The notes: a model not told the origin generated them from the sequence alone. Shown: positions 8,726 to 15,445, counted from the stretch's first letter. The stretch is DNA of 15,469 bases from Bacteroidia bacterium (GCA_025358395.1 JANYJT010000282.1:1-15469), one strand, 5' to 3'. Translations and numbers: made by a program.

Positions 8726-10271
8726 GCTCCTCAAGCAAGGCTTTGATGTTCTTGTGGATCAGAGGAGCGGTTTCCGGTCCGAGGGAGTTGACTTCACCAT
8801 ATGGGGCGCTATCCCGGCCATAGGTGTAGGGTGCTTTCACATCCCACTGACTTTTGGGAACGATGTATCCGATTTCGTCATTGGCAAGGCCGAACATGAA
8901 TTTGTATTTTCCCGGCATCATCTCCCTGATGGACGGTACTTCCACTGGTGAAATTTTAAAATCCTGACCTTCCGGAGATTCTACACCTCCATTAAGTATT
9001 TCAGGATAGAGCTCCCCGGGGATAGTCACCATGGAAATCGGCCCGATTTTTATCACGGCAAGTTCTGACTTCATCTTCATCCAGCCGGTGGTTCCTCTTT
9101 TCATCACTCCAAGCATGGCTGCCAGTCTGAACATGTTGTTGTCCAAAGGGAACAGAATGTTTTTTGCGACGATTGAGATGGAGGCAGAGTCGATCACTTC
9201 ATCCGGTTTTGCCATGGCCTGAAGTGCCAGATTGGCCATTTGTTTTCCCTGAGCGGCGGCTTTTTCGAAGGTCGGAGCTTTGAATTCCTCTCCGGAAAAT
9301 GGATCTTTTACGGCAAGTCTGGGATGGGTAGTCATCAGTCCGCCAACAGCAGCACTGGCATAAACACATACTCCTCCTACGCCAGGTCTCATCAGGCTAT
9401 CCTTGTTAAATACACCCTTTTCGATCCCCTCCCGCACAAAATGCGGAAAGTCAGATGTGAGCAGCAAGTTATCGCTCCAGAGAGTTTCGGGGTGGTCGCC
9501 AAAGGAGATGAGAGTTCCCATTGTTTTATTGGATTCTTTGTCGAGTACCTGAATCATCCGAAGGCCGGAATCAAAGACTTCGGGTTTTCTGGTATCAATT
9601 ACCAAGGGAATTGCGCCGGTCAAGTCTTGTGAGATGGAGAGACGGGCTGGACGAAGATTTTTTGCAGCCGATTCGATGGCCTTGGCAGCCTGGTTCTTCA
9701 CATATTCCATATGAGCCGGGTTGATGCCGCTCCCGAAAGGAGTTTTACCCCAGAGACCAAGCAAATCTGGTCCTTCGTGGGTATGGGTTGATGAGATGAT
9801 GGCGTAAGTGATTCCGGACTCTTTGGAGAGGCGCTCCCTCACATCGATCACATCGTTGTTCATGAAGCCAATGGCATCGAGTACAACAATTGCCAATCGG
9901 GTTTTACCATCATCGATCACCATTGCCCGGGCCCACAGGTCGTCGTGGATGCCATTGGCCGGTTTGTTGTTGCCAAAGCCGGCGATCCACACCGGATCGA
10001 ATTTCCCATTTCCGTTTCCATCGGTGAAGGTTTCACCCTCTCCGGGATCATACTCAGCATTTTTGTTTTTATCTTCCCAGCGATCGGGAACAGCCGGTGT
10101 GATAGGCAAAGCAGAAAATCCGGCAGAAAGCTGAGCCGGCGCATTGTTCAGAATTTTCAGATCAACTTTGTAGTCCGGATGCTGGTCTTTGAGGTTGTTT
10201 CCGAACCAAACCAGAAGGATAATGATGAGCAATAAAAATCCGAAGCCTAAATACTTGAAGAACTTCTTCAT
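8718..10271 (-). CDS. Membrane-anchored neutral/alkaline ceramidase-like hydrolase with EF-hand-like insert
   Basis: I choose the ATG at 10271 (517 aa). It gives MKKFFKYLGFGFLLLIIILLVWFG, a clean anchor or signal helix, and follows an A-rich leader and promoter. The upstream in-frame ATG at 10343 would place the promoter inside the gene. The body resembles neutral ceramidase N-terminal domains. It has 'LWARAMVIDD' (~112-121), the metal-site block SSTHTHEGPD (160-169), 'ISFGDHPETLWSDN' (~255-268) followed by 'TSDFPHFVREGIEKG', 'TIPGELYPEIL', and 'NDEIGYIVPKSQWD', matching the expected His, Glu and Tyr ligand regions of the zinc amidase. Residues 67-92 carry two tandem calcium-type loops (D-x-N-x-N...D). 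The enzyme probably acts on an amide or ester lipid or related substrate outside the inner membrane. The ceramidase name describes the fold, not a tested activity. Confidence 0.85.
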   Translation of the reverse strand: MKKFFKYLGFGFLLLIIILLVWFGNNLKDQHPDYKVDLKILNNAPAQLSAGFSALPITPAVPDRWEDKNKNAEYDPGEGETFTDGNGNGKFDPVWIAGFGNNKPANGIHDDLWARAMVIDDGKTRLAIVVLDAIGFMNNDVIDVRERLSKESGITYAIISSTHTHEGPDLLGLWGKTPFGSGINPAHMEYVKNQAAKAIESAAKNLRPARLSISQDLTGAIPLVIDTRKPEVFDSGLRMIQVLDKESNKTMGTLISFGDHPETLWSDNLLLTSDFPHFVREGIEKGVFNKDSLMRPGVGGVCVYASAAVGGLMTTHPRLAVKDPFSGEEFKAPTFEKAAAQGKQMANLALQAMAKPDEVIDSASISIVAKNILFPLDNNMFRLAAMLGVMKRGTTGWMKMKSELAVIKIGPISMVTIPGELYPEILNGGVESPEGQDFKISPVEVPSIREMMPGKYKFMFGLANDEIGYIVPKSQWDVKAPYTYGRDSAPYGEVNSLGPETAPLIHKNIKALLEELK

Positions 10272-10309
10272 GTTAATAGTTTTTAGTGATTTGCGTTTGA
10301 GATTCTTTG

Positions 10310-10343
10310 CAAAGATAATCAGCAAAATGTTTTGTAGAAACAA
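10310..10343 (-). promoter_or_regulatory. Promoter of the ceramidase-like gene
   Basis: The minus strand reads TATCTTTG at 10317-10310 (full TAnnTTTG) with TTG at 10343-10341, a 23 bp spacer at the long end of the accepted range. The predicted leader to the ATG at 10271 is about 32 nt. Confidence 0.5.
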
Positions 10344-10483
10344 CTCTCCACTGGTTACAGCCGAATGAATTATTTGGACAGATTTTTTTATTTATTTTTC
10401 GAAAGAGTGTAACATTTTATAAAGTTCGTAGTCTTATAGGTAGCGAAATTTTATTGTTAGAACGGTTAAACAAAGTTGGTTTG

Positions 10484-10516
10484 AAAGGCTGTTTCCTTTG
10501 GGAGACGGCCTTTTTT
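10484..10516 (+). terminator. Strong orphan rho-independent terminator
   Basis: GGCTGTTTCC (10487-10496) pairs over all 10 positions (two G-T wobbles) with GGAGACGGCC (10501-10510). The loop is TTTG. AAA before the stem can also pair with the TTTTTT (10511-10516) that follows. No plus-strand gene ends between the HAD gene (8725) and this point, so what it terminates is unclear. The rest of the 10344-10578 gap shows no gene. Confidence 0.75.
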
Positions 10517-10545
10517 GTTAAGGAGAGAAATAAAAGCTATTTTTA
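10514..10545 (+). promoter_or_regulatory. Candidate promoter of the sugar isomerase-like gene
   Basis: TTTG at 10514-10517 is followed after 20 bp by TATTTTTA (10538-10545), a 7/8 match to the Bacteroidota -33/-7 pattern TTTG...TAnnTTTG. The start codon lies 33 bp downstream, giving a leader of roughly 25-27 nt. The -33 half sits in the T-run of the preceding terminator. Confidence 0.5.
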
Positions 10546-10578
10546 CAAAACAACAAAAATCAAAATAATATCATAGCT

Positions 10579-11451
10579 ATGACAAACAGAAGGGATTTCT
10601 TTAAAACGACTTCAATGATCGTTGCCGGAAGTGTGGTAGGCGCCAATCTTTTGAGTGCTGCTGAACCAAAAAAAACAAAGAAAAAGAAGATCGGACTTCA
10701 ACTTTATTCGCTTCGTGATGATATGAATAAAGATGCCGCCGGAACATTGAAAAAAGCAGCCGGGATGGGCTATTATTCTCTCGAGACTGCCTCATACGGA
10801 GATGGTAAAATTTATGGAATGTTACCGGACGAATTCACAAAGAGGGTAAAAGATTTGGGCATGAGGCTCAATAGTTGCCATTTGGGAGGTCCAAATTATA
10901 CAAAGGAGACTCATACAGCTGCCATGGACTGGTGGAAAAAAGCTATTGAAGACCATTCCCGGACAGGCATGAAATATATGATCAAGCCGGGTGGCTTGAA
11001 GTGGCCGGAAAAATTGGATGAGCTGAAAGTGCAAATGGATTATTTCAATGCGGTCGGTGATTTGACAGCCGCCGCCGGAATGCAGTTCGGCTGGCACAAC
11101 CATAACCACGAGTTTACCAAAATTGAGGACAAGGTGATATACGATTTCATGCTGGAGAACACAGATCCTAAAAAAGTCTGTTTTGAGATGGACGTTTATT
11201 GGGTAATGAAGGGCGGTTGCTCTCCTATTGATTATATGAAAAAATACCCAAAACGTTTCCCCTTGCTGCATATCAAGGATGAAAAAGAGATTGGTGAAAG
11301 TGGATTGCTCGATTTCAAAGCGATATTTGAAGAAGGATATGCAATTGGAATTAAGGATTATTTCGTCGAGGTAGAGCGTTACAATTTTGAACCACTCGTC
11401 AGTGTTCAGAAGAGTTATGACTTCCTGGCCGCGGCTCCGTATGTGAAATAA
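10579..11451 (+). CDS. Tat-exported sugar phosphate isomerase/epimerase-like TIM-barrel protein
   Basis: The 290 aa product opens with a twin-arginine-like signal, NRRDFFKTTSMIVAGSVVG (R4-R5), ending near LLSAAEP. The mature part (~37-290) is a xylose-isomerase-like TIM barrel (AP endonuclease 2 family): KIGLQLYSLRDDM, then MGYYSLETASY, then LNSCHLGG, then FGWHNHNHEF (171-179), then CFEMDVYW (E203, D205), then LLHIKDE (H231). These are the usual divalent-metal ligand positions. Family members interconvert or modify sugars, inositols or keto-sugars, and exported Bacteroidota versions are usually uncharacterised. The signal implies folding in the cytoplasm, probably with metal bound, before export. 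A perfect hairpin follows the stop. The downstream unknown gene may be co-transcribed, since I see no promoter in the 65 bp gap. Confidence 0.9.
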   Translation: MTNRRDFFKTTSMIVAGSVVGANLLSAAEPKKTKKKKIGLQLYSLRDDMNKDAAGTLKKAAGMGYYSLETASYGDGKIYGMLPDEFTKRVKDLGMRLNSCHLGGPNYTKETHTAAMDWWKKAIEDHSRTGMKYMIKPGGLKWPEKLDELKVQMDYFNAVGDLTAAAGMQFGWHNHNHEFTKIEDKVIYDFMLENTDPKKVCFEMDVYWVMKGGCSPIDYMKKYPKRFPLLHIKDEKEIGESGLLDFKAIFEEGYAIGIKDYFVEVERYNFEPLVSVQKSYDFLAAAPYVK

Positions 11452-11495
11452 TTATAGTTGTTTGATCCCGCGGCAGCGGGATCAAACAACTATAA
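11452..11495 (+). repeat. Perfect 20 bp inverted repeat (hairpin), possible terminator
   Basis: The left arm TTATAGTTGTTTGATCCCGC (11452-11471) is exactly complementary to the right arm at 11476-11495, with a 4-nt loop GGCA. It begins one base after the isomerase stop and ends 21 bp before the GTG of the next gene. There is no T-run on either side (AACCC follows on the plus strand), so it is not a standard intrinsic terminator. Confidence 0.8.
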
Positions 11496-11516
11496 ACCCT
11501 TCAAACTTGATGACTC

Positions 11517-12710
11517 GTGAAGCGGAAACATGTTCTGATTTTCCTTATTTGTCTTCCATTGATGGTTCCGGTGGTAAGTTATCTTTTTTGGAAGGTCAAG
11601 GATGATAAGCCATTGAGGGTCCTGATTTATGACATGACGGTTCCTCTGCATTCCTATATTGAGCACAATGCTTTTAGCTGGTTGCTCATTCATGACAAGT
11701 ATGTTAAAGTGGATCACTTGATTCAACCAACCGTTGACTACAAAGGATTTTTTCCTAAGGATGATTTCAAATTTGTGACCAACGACTTTCTGAAGCTTTC
11801 CCACCAGGAGGTTATTCAAGCGGCAGACAGTCTGGATATGGTCTATTTTACTGATACTTACGGTATTTATTCCAACGAATGGTACAGAGATCAGTCCATA
11901 AACGAAAGATCAACAAAAATATACGGAGGATTAAATAAAAATGACATCCTATTGCTAAAACGGTTTCGGGATTCCGGGAAGCTCGTTTTGGCCGAATTCA
12001 ATTTTTTGGCGAGTCCCACAGCTCTTTCCATCCGCAAGGAGGCTGAAAAGTTGCTGGATGTTACATGGACGGGTTGGGTTGGCAGATATTATGAATGCCT
12101 GGATACTCTTATTAACCCGGATGTTCCGGTATGGGCCAGAAATCTCTACGAAAAGCAGTACCAGAAATCTTGGAATTTTCACCAGGCAGGGATCCTTTTT
12201 GTGCACGAGAATGATCAAATTGTTGTTCTGGAAATGGATGCAACGCTTAAGGAGGAAACTCCATGGGTTTATAGTTCCGAATATGGTGAGCAAAAATATG
12301 GCCTTCCGCAGGAAATTACTTATCCATACTGGTTCGATATCATGGAATCGGGTCCTTCAAACCGGATTGTATCGAAGTACAAGATATACGCCAATGAAAA
12401 TGGGAAAAAATTAATGGGCGAATATGGCATTCCTGATGTATTCCCCTGTGTGATAGAGAATAAGGAGAAAAATTATTACTACTTCTGCGGCGACTTTTGT
12501 GATACCCCACTTTATCTGGAAAGTGCCAAACTCGCCGGAGTATCTTTTTACAACCAATTTTTTTACAACAAATACAATTACATCGACCGGACTCCTTTCT
12601 TCTGGCACTTCTTCAGACCAATGGTTACCATTATCCTGGATGATTATTGGAAAGAACTGCATGGCAATGGGGCTCAATCAAAGGCTCCGGCTCGGTCCGG
12701 TTTGAACTAA
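11517..12710 (+). CDS. Membrane-anchored protein of unknown function
   Basis: The 397 aa product starts at a GTG, giving MKRKHVLIFLICLPLMVPVVSYLFW: a basic n-region and one membrane helix or uncleaved signal (~5-25). The ATG at 11510 is in another frame and soon hits a stop. The remainder (~33-397) is one soluble domain rich in Trp, Tyr and Phe. Conspicuous blocks are VLIYDMTVP (35-43), DMVYFTDTYGIYSNEWY (107-123), GGLNKND (137-143), VLAEFNFLASPT (157-168), TWTGWVGRYY (183-192), YYFCGDFCD (321-329) and FFWHFFRPMVTIILDDYW (361-378). I do not recognise a characterised family. From memory the blocks resemble uncharacterised Bacteroidota proteins, but that is unverified. The anchor predicts a domain facing the periplasm. 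The stop overlaps the convergent SMP-30 gene by 4 bp (CTAA). Confidence 0.8.
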   Translation: MKRKHVLIFLICLPLMVPVVSYLFWKVKDDKPLRVLIYDMTVPLHSYIEHNAFSWLLIHDKYVKVDHLIQPTVDYKGFFPKDDFKFVTNDFLKLSHQEVIQAADSLDMVYFTDTYGIYSNEWYRDQSINERSTKIYGGLNKNDILLLKRFRDSGKLVLAEFNFLASPTALSIRKEAEKLLDVTWTGWVGRYYECLDTLINPDVPVWARNLYEKQYQKSWNFHQAGILFVHENDQIVVLEMDATLKEETPWVYSSEYGEQKYGLPQEITYPYWFDIMESGPSNRIVSKYKIYANENGKKLMGEYGIPDVFPCVIENKEKNYYYFCGDFCDTPLYLESAKLAGVSFYNQFFYNKYNYIDRTPFFWHFFRPMVTIILDDYWKELHGNGAQSKAPARSGLN

Positions 12711-13600
12711 TTCCCTTTTACTTTCATCTTCAAGGTATAGACGGAAGTCCGGGCTGTAATGAAGAGGATGTTTCTCTTTTTGCCGCCGAAACAGACATTG
12801 GATGGTTGTTCCGGTACCTCAATCCTGGTAATGTGTTCCCCTTTCGCATTGTAAACTGAGACCGTTTTGTTGGTCAGGTAGACATTTCCTTTGTTATCGA
12901 TGGTCATTCCATCCGAACCTTCGGGGGCAAAAAGGGTTTTCGAACCAAGTGTGCCATCCGGCTGAATGTTGTACTTCCAGATTTTTCGATCGTTGATATC
13001 GCTCACATAAAGTATCCTGCCATCCGGGGTACCGATAAGGCCATTGGGTTGTTTGTAGTCGCCGATGACCCGCGTAACATTGCCTCCGGGACTTAGATAA
13101 TACACTCCGCGAACATCTTGTGCTTCTTTGTGGCCCTGCTCCCAGTATTCACGGAAGTAATAAGGATCGGAGAAATAGATTCCGCCATTGGGCGCAATCC
13201 AGAGGTCGTTGGGGCCATTCAGGTGAATGCCGTTGAAACCCTCGGTGAGGACGCGCTGTTTCCCATCCATTGTAAAGGCTACCAGTCGGTTGTGCAGATC
13301 GGCGCACGCTACGAGCTCACCCTTTTGGTTGAAGTAGGTGCCATTAGACCTTTCGCCCGATTTGATAAAGTTGGTGATGGTTCCATCCTCACTCCATACT
13401 TCAATTTTGTCGTTGGGTTGATCTGTGAAGAAGACGCGGCCATCAGGAGCTACCGCAGGACCCTCGGTGAAGGTATAGCCACCTCCGGCTTTTGTTACTT
13501 TTTCACCTTTGGCAACCGGATTTTGACGGCTGGAACGATCTTTGGCACCAAGTGTCAGGGAGATGGATACAAGAAGCAGGACGAAGATTTGTTTTTTCAT
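12707..13600 (-). CDS. Exported SMP-30/gluconolactonase/LRE family protein
   Basis: The 297 aa product begins with a signal peptide (MKKQIFVLLLVSISLTLGA, cleavage near residue 19). The mature part is a six-bladed beta-propeller of the SMP-30 type with its single divalent-metal site visible: E46 in FTEGPA, N131 in GPNDLW, N186 in QPNGL and D230 in EGSDGMTID. Blade repeats of the APDGRVFFTD / APNGGIYFSDP / TPDGRILYVSD kind recur through the chain. Relatives hydrolyse sugar lactones such as gluconolactone, or related lactones and esters; the substrate here is unknown, and export suggests periplasmic or surface sugar oxidation products. Its ATG overlaps the stop of the upstream small membrane gene (ATGA), so the two are probably translationally coupled. 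Confidence 0.92.
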   Translation of the reverse strand: MKKQIFVLLLVSISLTLGAKDRSSRQNPVAKGEKVTKAGGGYTFTEGPAVAPDGRVFFTDQPNDKIEVWSEDGTITNFIKSGERSNGTYFNQKGELVACADLHNRLVAFTMDGKQRVLTEGFNGIHLNGPNDLWIAPNGGIYFSDPYYFREYWEQGHKEAQDVRGVYYLSPGGNVTRVIGDYKQPNGLIGTPDGRILYVSDINDRKIWKYNIQPDGTLGSKTLFAPEGSDGMTIDNKGNVYLTNKTVSVYNAKGEHITRIEVPEQPSNVCFGGKKRNILFITARTSVYTLKMKVKGN

Positions 13601-13929
13601 GGTTGTATGGGAAAACGGATGTTTGCATTTGGGACGCTACCGTGCATGAGTTGAACCATCCGCGGAAGCAATATTATTACAATAATTGTCAGGCCAAAAT
13701 AGAGCGCCCATTTATCTTTTGGGGCAGCAATTCCTGCATGTTCATCCCGGAAGGCATCTTTCCAGACCAGCAATGGGATGATCACGAGGATCAGGAGGAG
13801 GGCTGCACCTCCGATGATGCCGGCGAACTCCGCACCCGGTTCATGGCCAAATTGTCCGCGAATGGCCCAGGCAGTTCCAAAAGCGATCCCGACCAGGAGA
13901 ATGGGGAGAAGGAGATGATTTTTCTTCAT
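13597..13929 (-). CDS. Small three-helix membrane protein, unknown function
   Basis: The 110 aa product (MKKNHLLLPILLVG...) has predicted membrane helices at ~5-22, ~34-56 and ~74-90, joined by a conserved-looking loop IRGQFGHEPGAE (23-34) and a charged loop WKDAFRDEHAG (56-66). It is preceded by a good promoter and overlaps the SMP-30 start by 4 bp (ATGA), so it is very likely a real gene and the head of that operon. The N-terminal 'GTAWAIRGQFGHE' segment recalls, from memory, the beginning of much longer multi-pass proteins in Bacteroidota and Planctomycetes. This may therefore be a short relative or a shortened copy. No function can be assigned. Confidence 0.78.
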   Translation of the reverse strand: MKKNHLLLPILLVGIAFGTAWAIRGQFGHEPGAEFAGIIGGAALLLILVIIPLLVWKDAFRDEHAGIAAPKDKWALYFGLTIIVIILLPRMVQLMHGSVPNANIRFPIQP

Positions 13930-13959
13930 GATAAAAGTTGATAGTAGTTAGCAGACGTC

Positions 13960-13989
13960 CAAAATTAAGAATAAATTAACCCTACCCAA
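13960..13989 (-). promoter_or_regulatory. Promoter of the small membrane protein/SMP-30 operon
   Basis: The minus strand reads TTG (13989-13987), a 19 bp spacer, then TAATTTTG (13967-13960), an exact TTG-N19-TAnnTTTG match. The leader to the ATG at 13929 is about 24 nt. The -33 triplet touches the first base of the neighbouring 53-bp repeat. Confidence 0.65.
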
Positions 13990-14123
13990 CCACGGATTGC
14001 ACAGATTTAATTTCGGATTACGCAGGTTAACCCCTTTCCCTACCACAGATTACACAAATTACACGAATTGAAAACACAAATTAACCCCGGCTCTACCACA
14101 GATTACACAAATTTACACAAATT
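13989..14123 (+). repeat. Three direct copies of a ~53 bp intergenic repeat
   Basis: Copies start at 13989, 14042 and 14095, exactly 53 bp apart. Each opens with ACCAC(A/G)GATT followed by further ACACA/ATT motifs. The first two also share a (G/A)TTAACCCC block near the end; the third is degenerate after about 28 bp. Inverted relatives lie at 15355-15445, beyond mnmH. This repeat occupies most of the 293 bp gap between the small membrane gene and mnmH, and no gene is supported there. Confidence 0.85.
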
Positions 14124-14174
14124 AAAAAAAAACTTCAAACTTTTTAAACAACTCAAACCTAAACTATCTACGCA

Positions 14175-14204
14175 TTGCGTTGTGCGCAAATTGGGTTAAA
14201 TTTG
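14175..14204 (+). promoter_or_regulatory. Promoter of mnmH
   Basis: TTG at 14175-14177, a 19 bp spacer, then TAAATTTG at 14197-14204: an exact Bacteroidota promoter match. The predicted transcript starts about 12 nt before the ATG at 14223. The TTG could be misread as an in-frame alternative start codon. Confidence 0.65.
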
Positions 14205-14222
14205 CTGAATAAAAGTCCGGAA

Positions 14223-15248
14223 ATGACTGTTTTAAAAGTTGAAGAGTTTATTGGAAAGATGAAGGAGAATGTTGTTTTGGACATTCGTACTCCGGCAGAG
14301 TTTGCTGAGGGTCATCTGCCCAATGCCATCTCTTTCCCTCTGTTTACGGATGAGGAGCGCGTCATTGTAGGAACACTTTACAAGCAGCAGGGGCGGGATA
14401 CTGCCGTGCTGAAAGGTCTGGAGCTGGTGGGTCCAAAGCTCAAAAAATTTGTGCTGCAGGCCAGGAAGCATCCCGGGGCGCTTTCTCTTTATTGCTGGCG
14501 GGGCGGCATGCGCAGCAGCAGCATGGCCTGGTTGCTGGCCACGGCAGGCAGGGAGGTCTTTGTGCTCGAAGGAGGCTACAAGGCATACCGGACATATGGC
14601 CGCGAACTAGTCTCGAACGGACTGAAGCTGATTATGTTGAGTGGTCCGACAGGTTCTGGCAAGACAGAGATTCTGCATCTTCTGTCGGAAATGGGTCAGC
14701 AGGTGCTGGACCTCGAAGGACTGGCCAATCACAGGGGATCAAGTTTTGGCGGTATCGGTCAGCCGCCGCAACCCACCACCGAACATTTTACCAACCTCAT
14801 CTTCGAAAAGATCATCGGATTTGATCGATCCAGACCCATCTGGGTGGAGGGTGAGAGTCAGGCCATCGGGAGGGTGTCTATTCTGAATGAGCTGTTTCTT
14901 CAGATGAATAATTGTCAGACGATCCGCATCGATCCTCCAAAGTCGGAACGCATTAAAAGATTGTTGCGCGAATATGCAGACTTTCCGGCTGAAGAACTTC
15001 AAATAAGTGTCGAAAAGATCAGCAAACGTCTGGGAGGCAAGGATACACAGGATACCCTGGAAGCGCTTCATGACGGAGATTACCGGAAAGTGGTCGAGAT
15101 TACCCTTGGGTATTACGACAAATCATACGATTTTAGCATGGCCCGACGGGATACGAAGATGATTTCTTTCGTGGCGAAGTCCTATTCTCCTGAATTGATT
15201 GCTCCGGAATTGTTGGAATTTGCGGAGCGGGAGGTTCGGTTCGGGTAA
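14223..15248 (+). CDS. mnmH: tRNA 2-selenouridine synthase
   Basis: The 341 aa product from the ATG at 14223; a TTG 48 bp upstream is in frame but lies in the promoter. MnmH (SelU, YbbB) replaces sulfur with selenium at the wobble 2-thiouridine of tRNAs for Lys, Glu and Gln, via a geranylated intermediate and selenophosphate. The N-terminal rhodanese domain (~5-128) has VLDIRTPAEFAEGHLPNA and the catalytic Cys C91 in LYCWRGGMRS. The C-terminal P-loop domain (~134-341) has GPTGSGKT (141-148), DLEGLANHRGSSFG (163-176) and WVEGES. Length and motifs match the complete family. It stands alone with its own promoter; selD, the selenophosphate source, is not in the window. It is bracketed by oppositely oriented copies of the 53-bp repeat, and no terminator is obvious after it. 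Confidence 0.95.
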   Translation: MTVLKVEEFIGKMKENVVLDIRTPAEFAEGHLPNAISFPLFTDEERVIVGTLYKQQGRDTAVLKGLELVGPKLKKFVLQARKHPGALSLYCWRGGMRSSSMAWLLATAGREVFVLEGGYKAYRTYGRELVSNGLKLIMLSGPTGSGKTEILHLLSEMGQQVLDLEGLANHRGSSFGGIGQPPQPTTEHFTNLIFEKIIGFDRSRPIWVEGESQAIGRVSILNELFLQMNNCQTIRIDPPKSERIKRLLREYADFPAEELQISVEKISKRLGGKDTQDTLEALHDGDYRKVVEITLGYYDKSYDFSMARRDTKMISFVAKSYSPELIAPELLEFAEREVRFG

Positions 15249-15257
15249 AGTTGAGAA

Positions 15258-15330
15258 GGCGACTTGGAGGACGGGGACGACTTGGACGACTGGGCCGAGT
15301 GGACGACGGGGACGAGGGGAGGAGAAAGGA
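15258..15330 (+). repeat. GC-rich GGACGAC low-complexity tract
   Basis: GGACGAC occurs at 15275-15281, 15284-15290 and 15301-15307 among degenerate GGACG/GGCGAC variants with a loose ~8-9 bp period. The strand is strongly purine-biased and more GC-rich than the surrounding DNA. It starts 10 bp after the mnmH stop. Confidence 0.6.
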
Positions 15331-15354
15331 TGATGCCAAAAATGCATTTCTTTA

Positions 15355-15445
15355 ATCCGTGTAATTTGTGTAATCTGTGGTAAGGAATGGGGTTAATTTG
15401 CGTAATCCATTTTTATCTGTGTAATTTGTGGTAAGGCTGGGGTTA
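15355..15445 (-). repeat. Two inverted copies of the ~53 bp repeat
   Basis: Read on the minus strand, copies begin with ACCACAAATTACACAGAT (from 15432) and ACCACAGATTACACAAATT (from 15381), 51 bp apart. Each is preceded by TAACCCC (the GGGGTTA blocks at 15441-15445 and 15389-15395). They are oriented opposite to the three copies left of mnmH. Confidence 0.8.

Noticed and set aside
11510..11602. ATG at 11510 as start of the unknown gene
   Set aside because: It is in a different frame and meets a stop after about 30 codons; the GTG at 11517 gives a proper basic plus hydrophobic N terminus.
8718..13929. The isomerase-like, unknown, SMP-30, small membrane and ceramidase-like genes as one new sugar or glycan pathway
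   Set aside because: The genes lie on alternating strands with separate promoters and no transporter, SusC/SusD pair or regulator; co-location alone does not support a system.
13989..14123. Regularly spaced 53-bp repeats as a CRISPR array
   Set aside because: The units are adjacent with no unique spacers, diverge along their length, and have no cas genes nearby.
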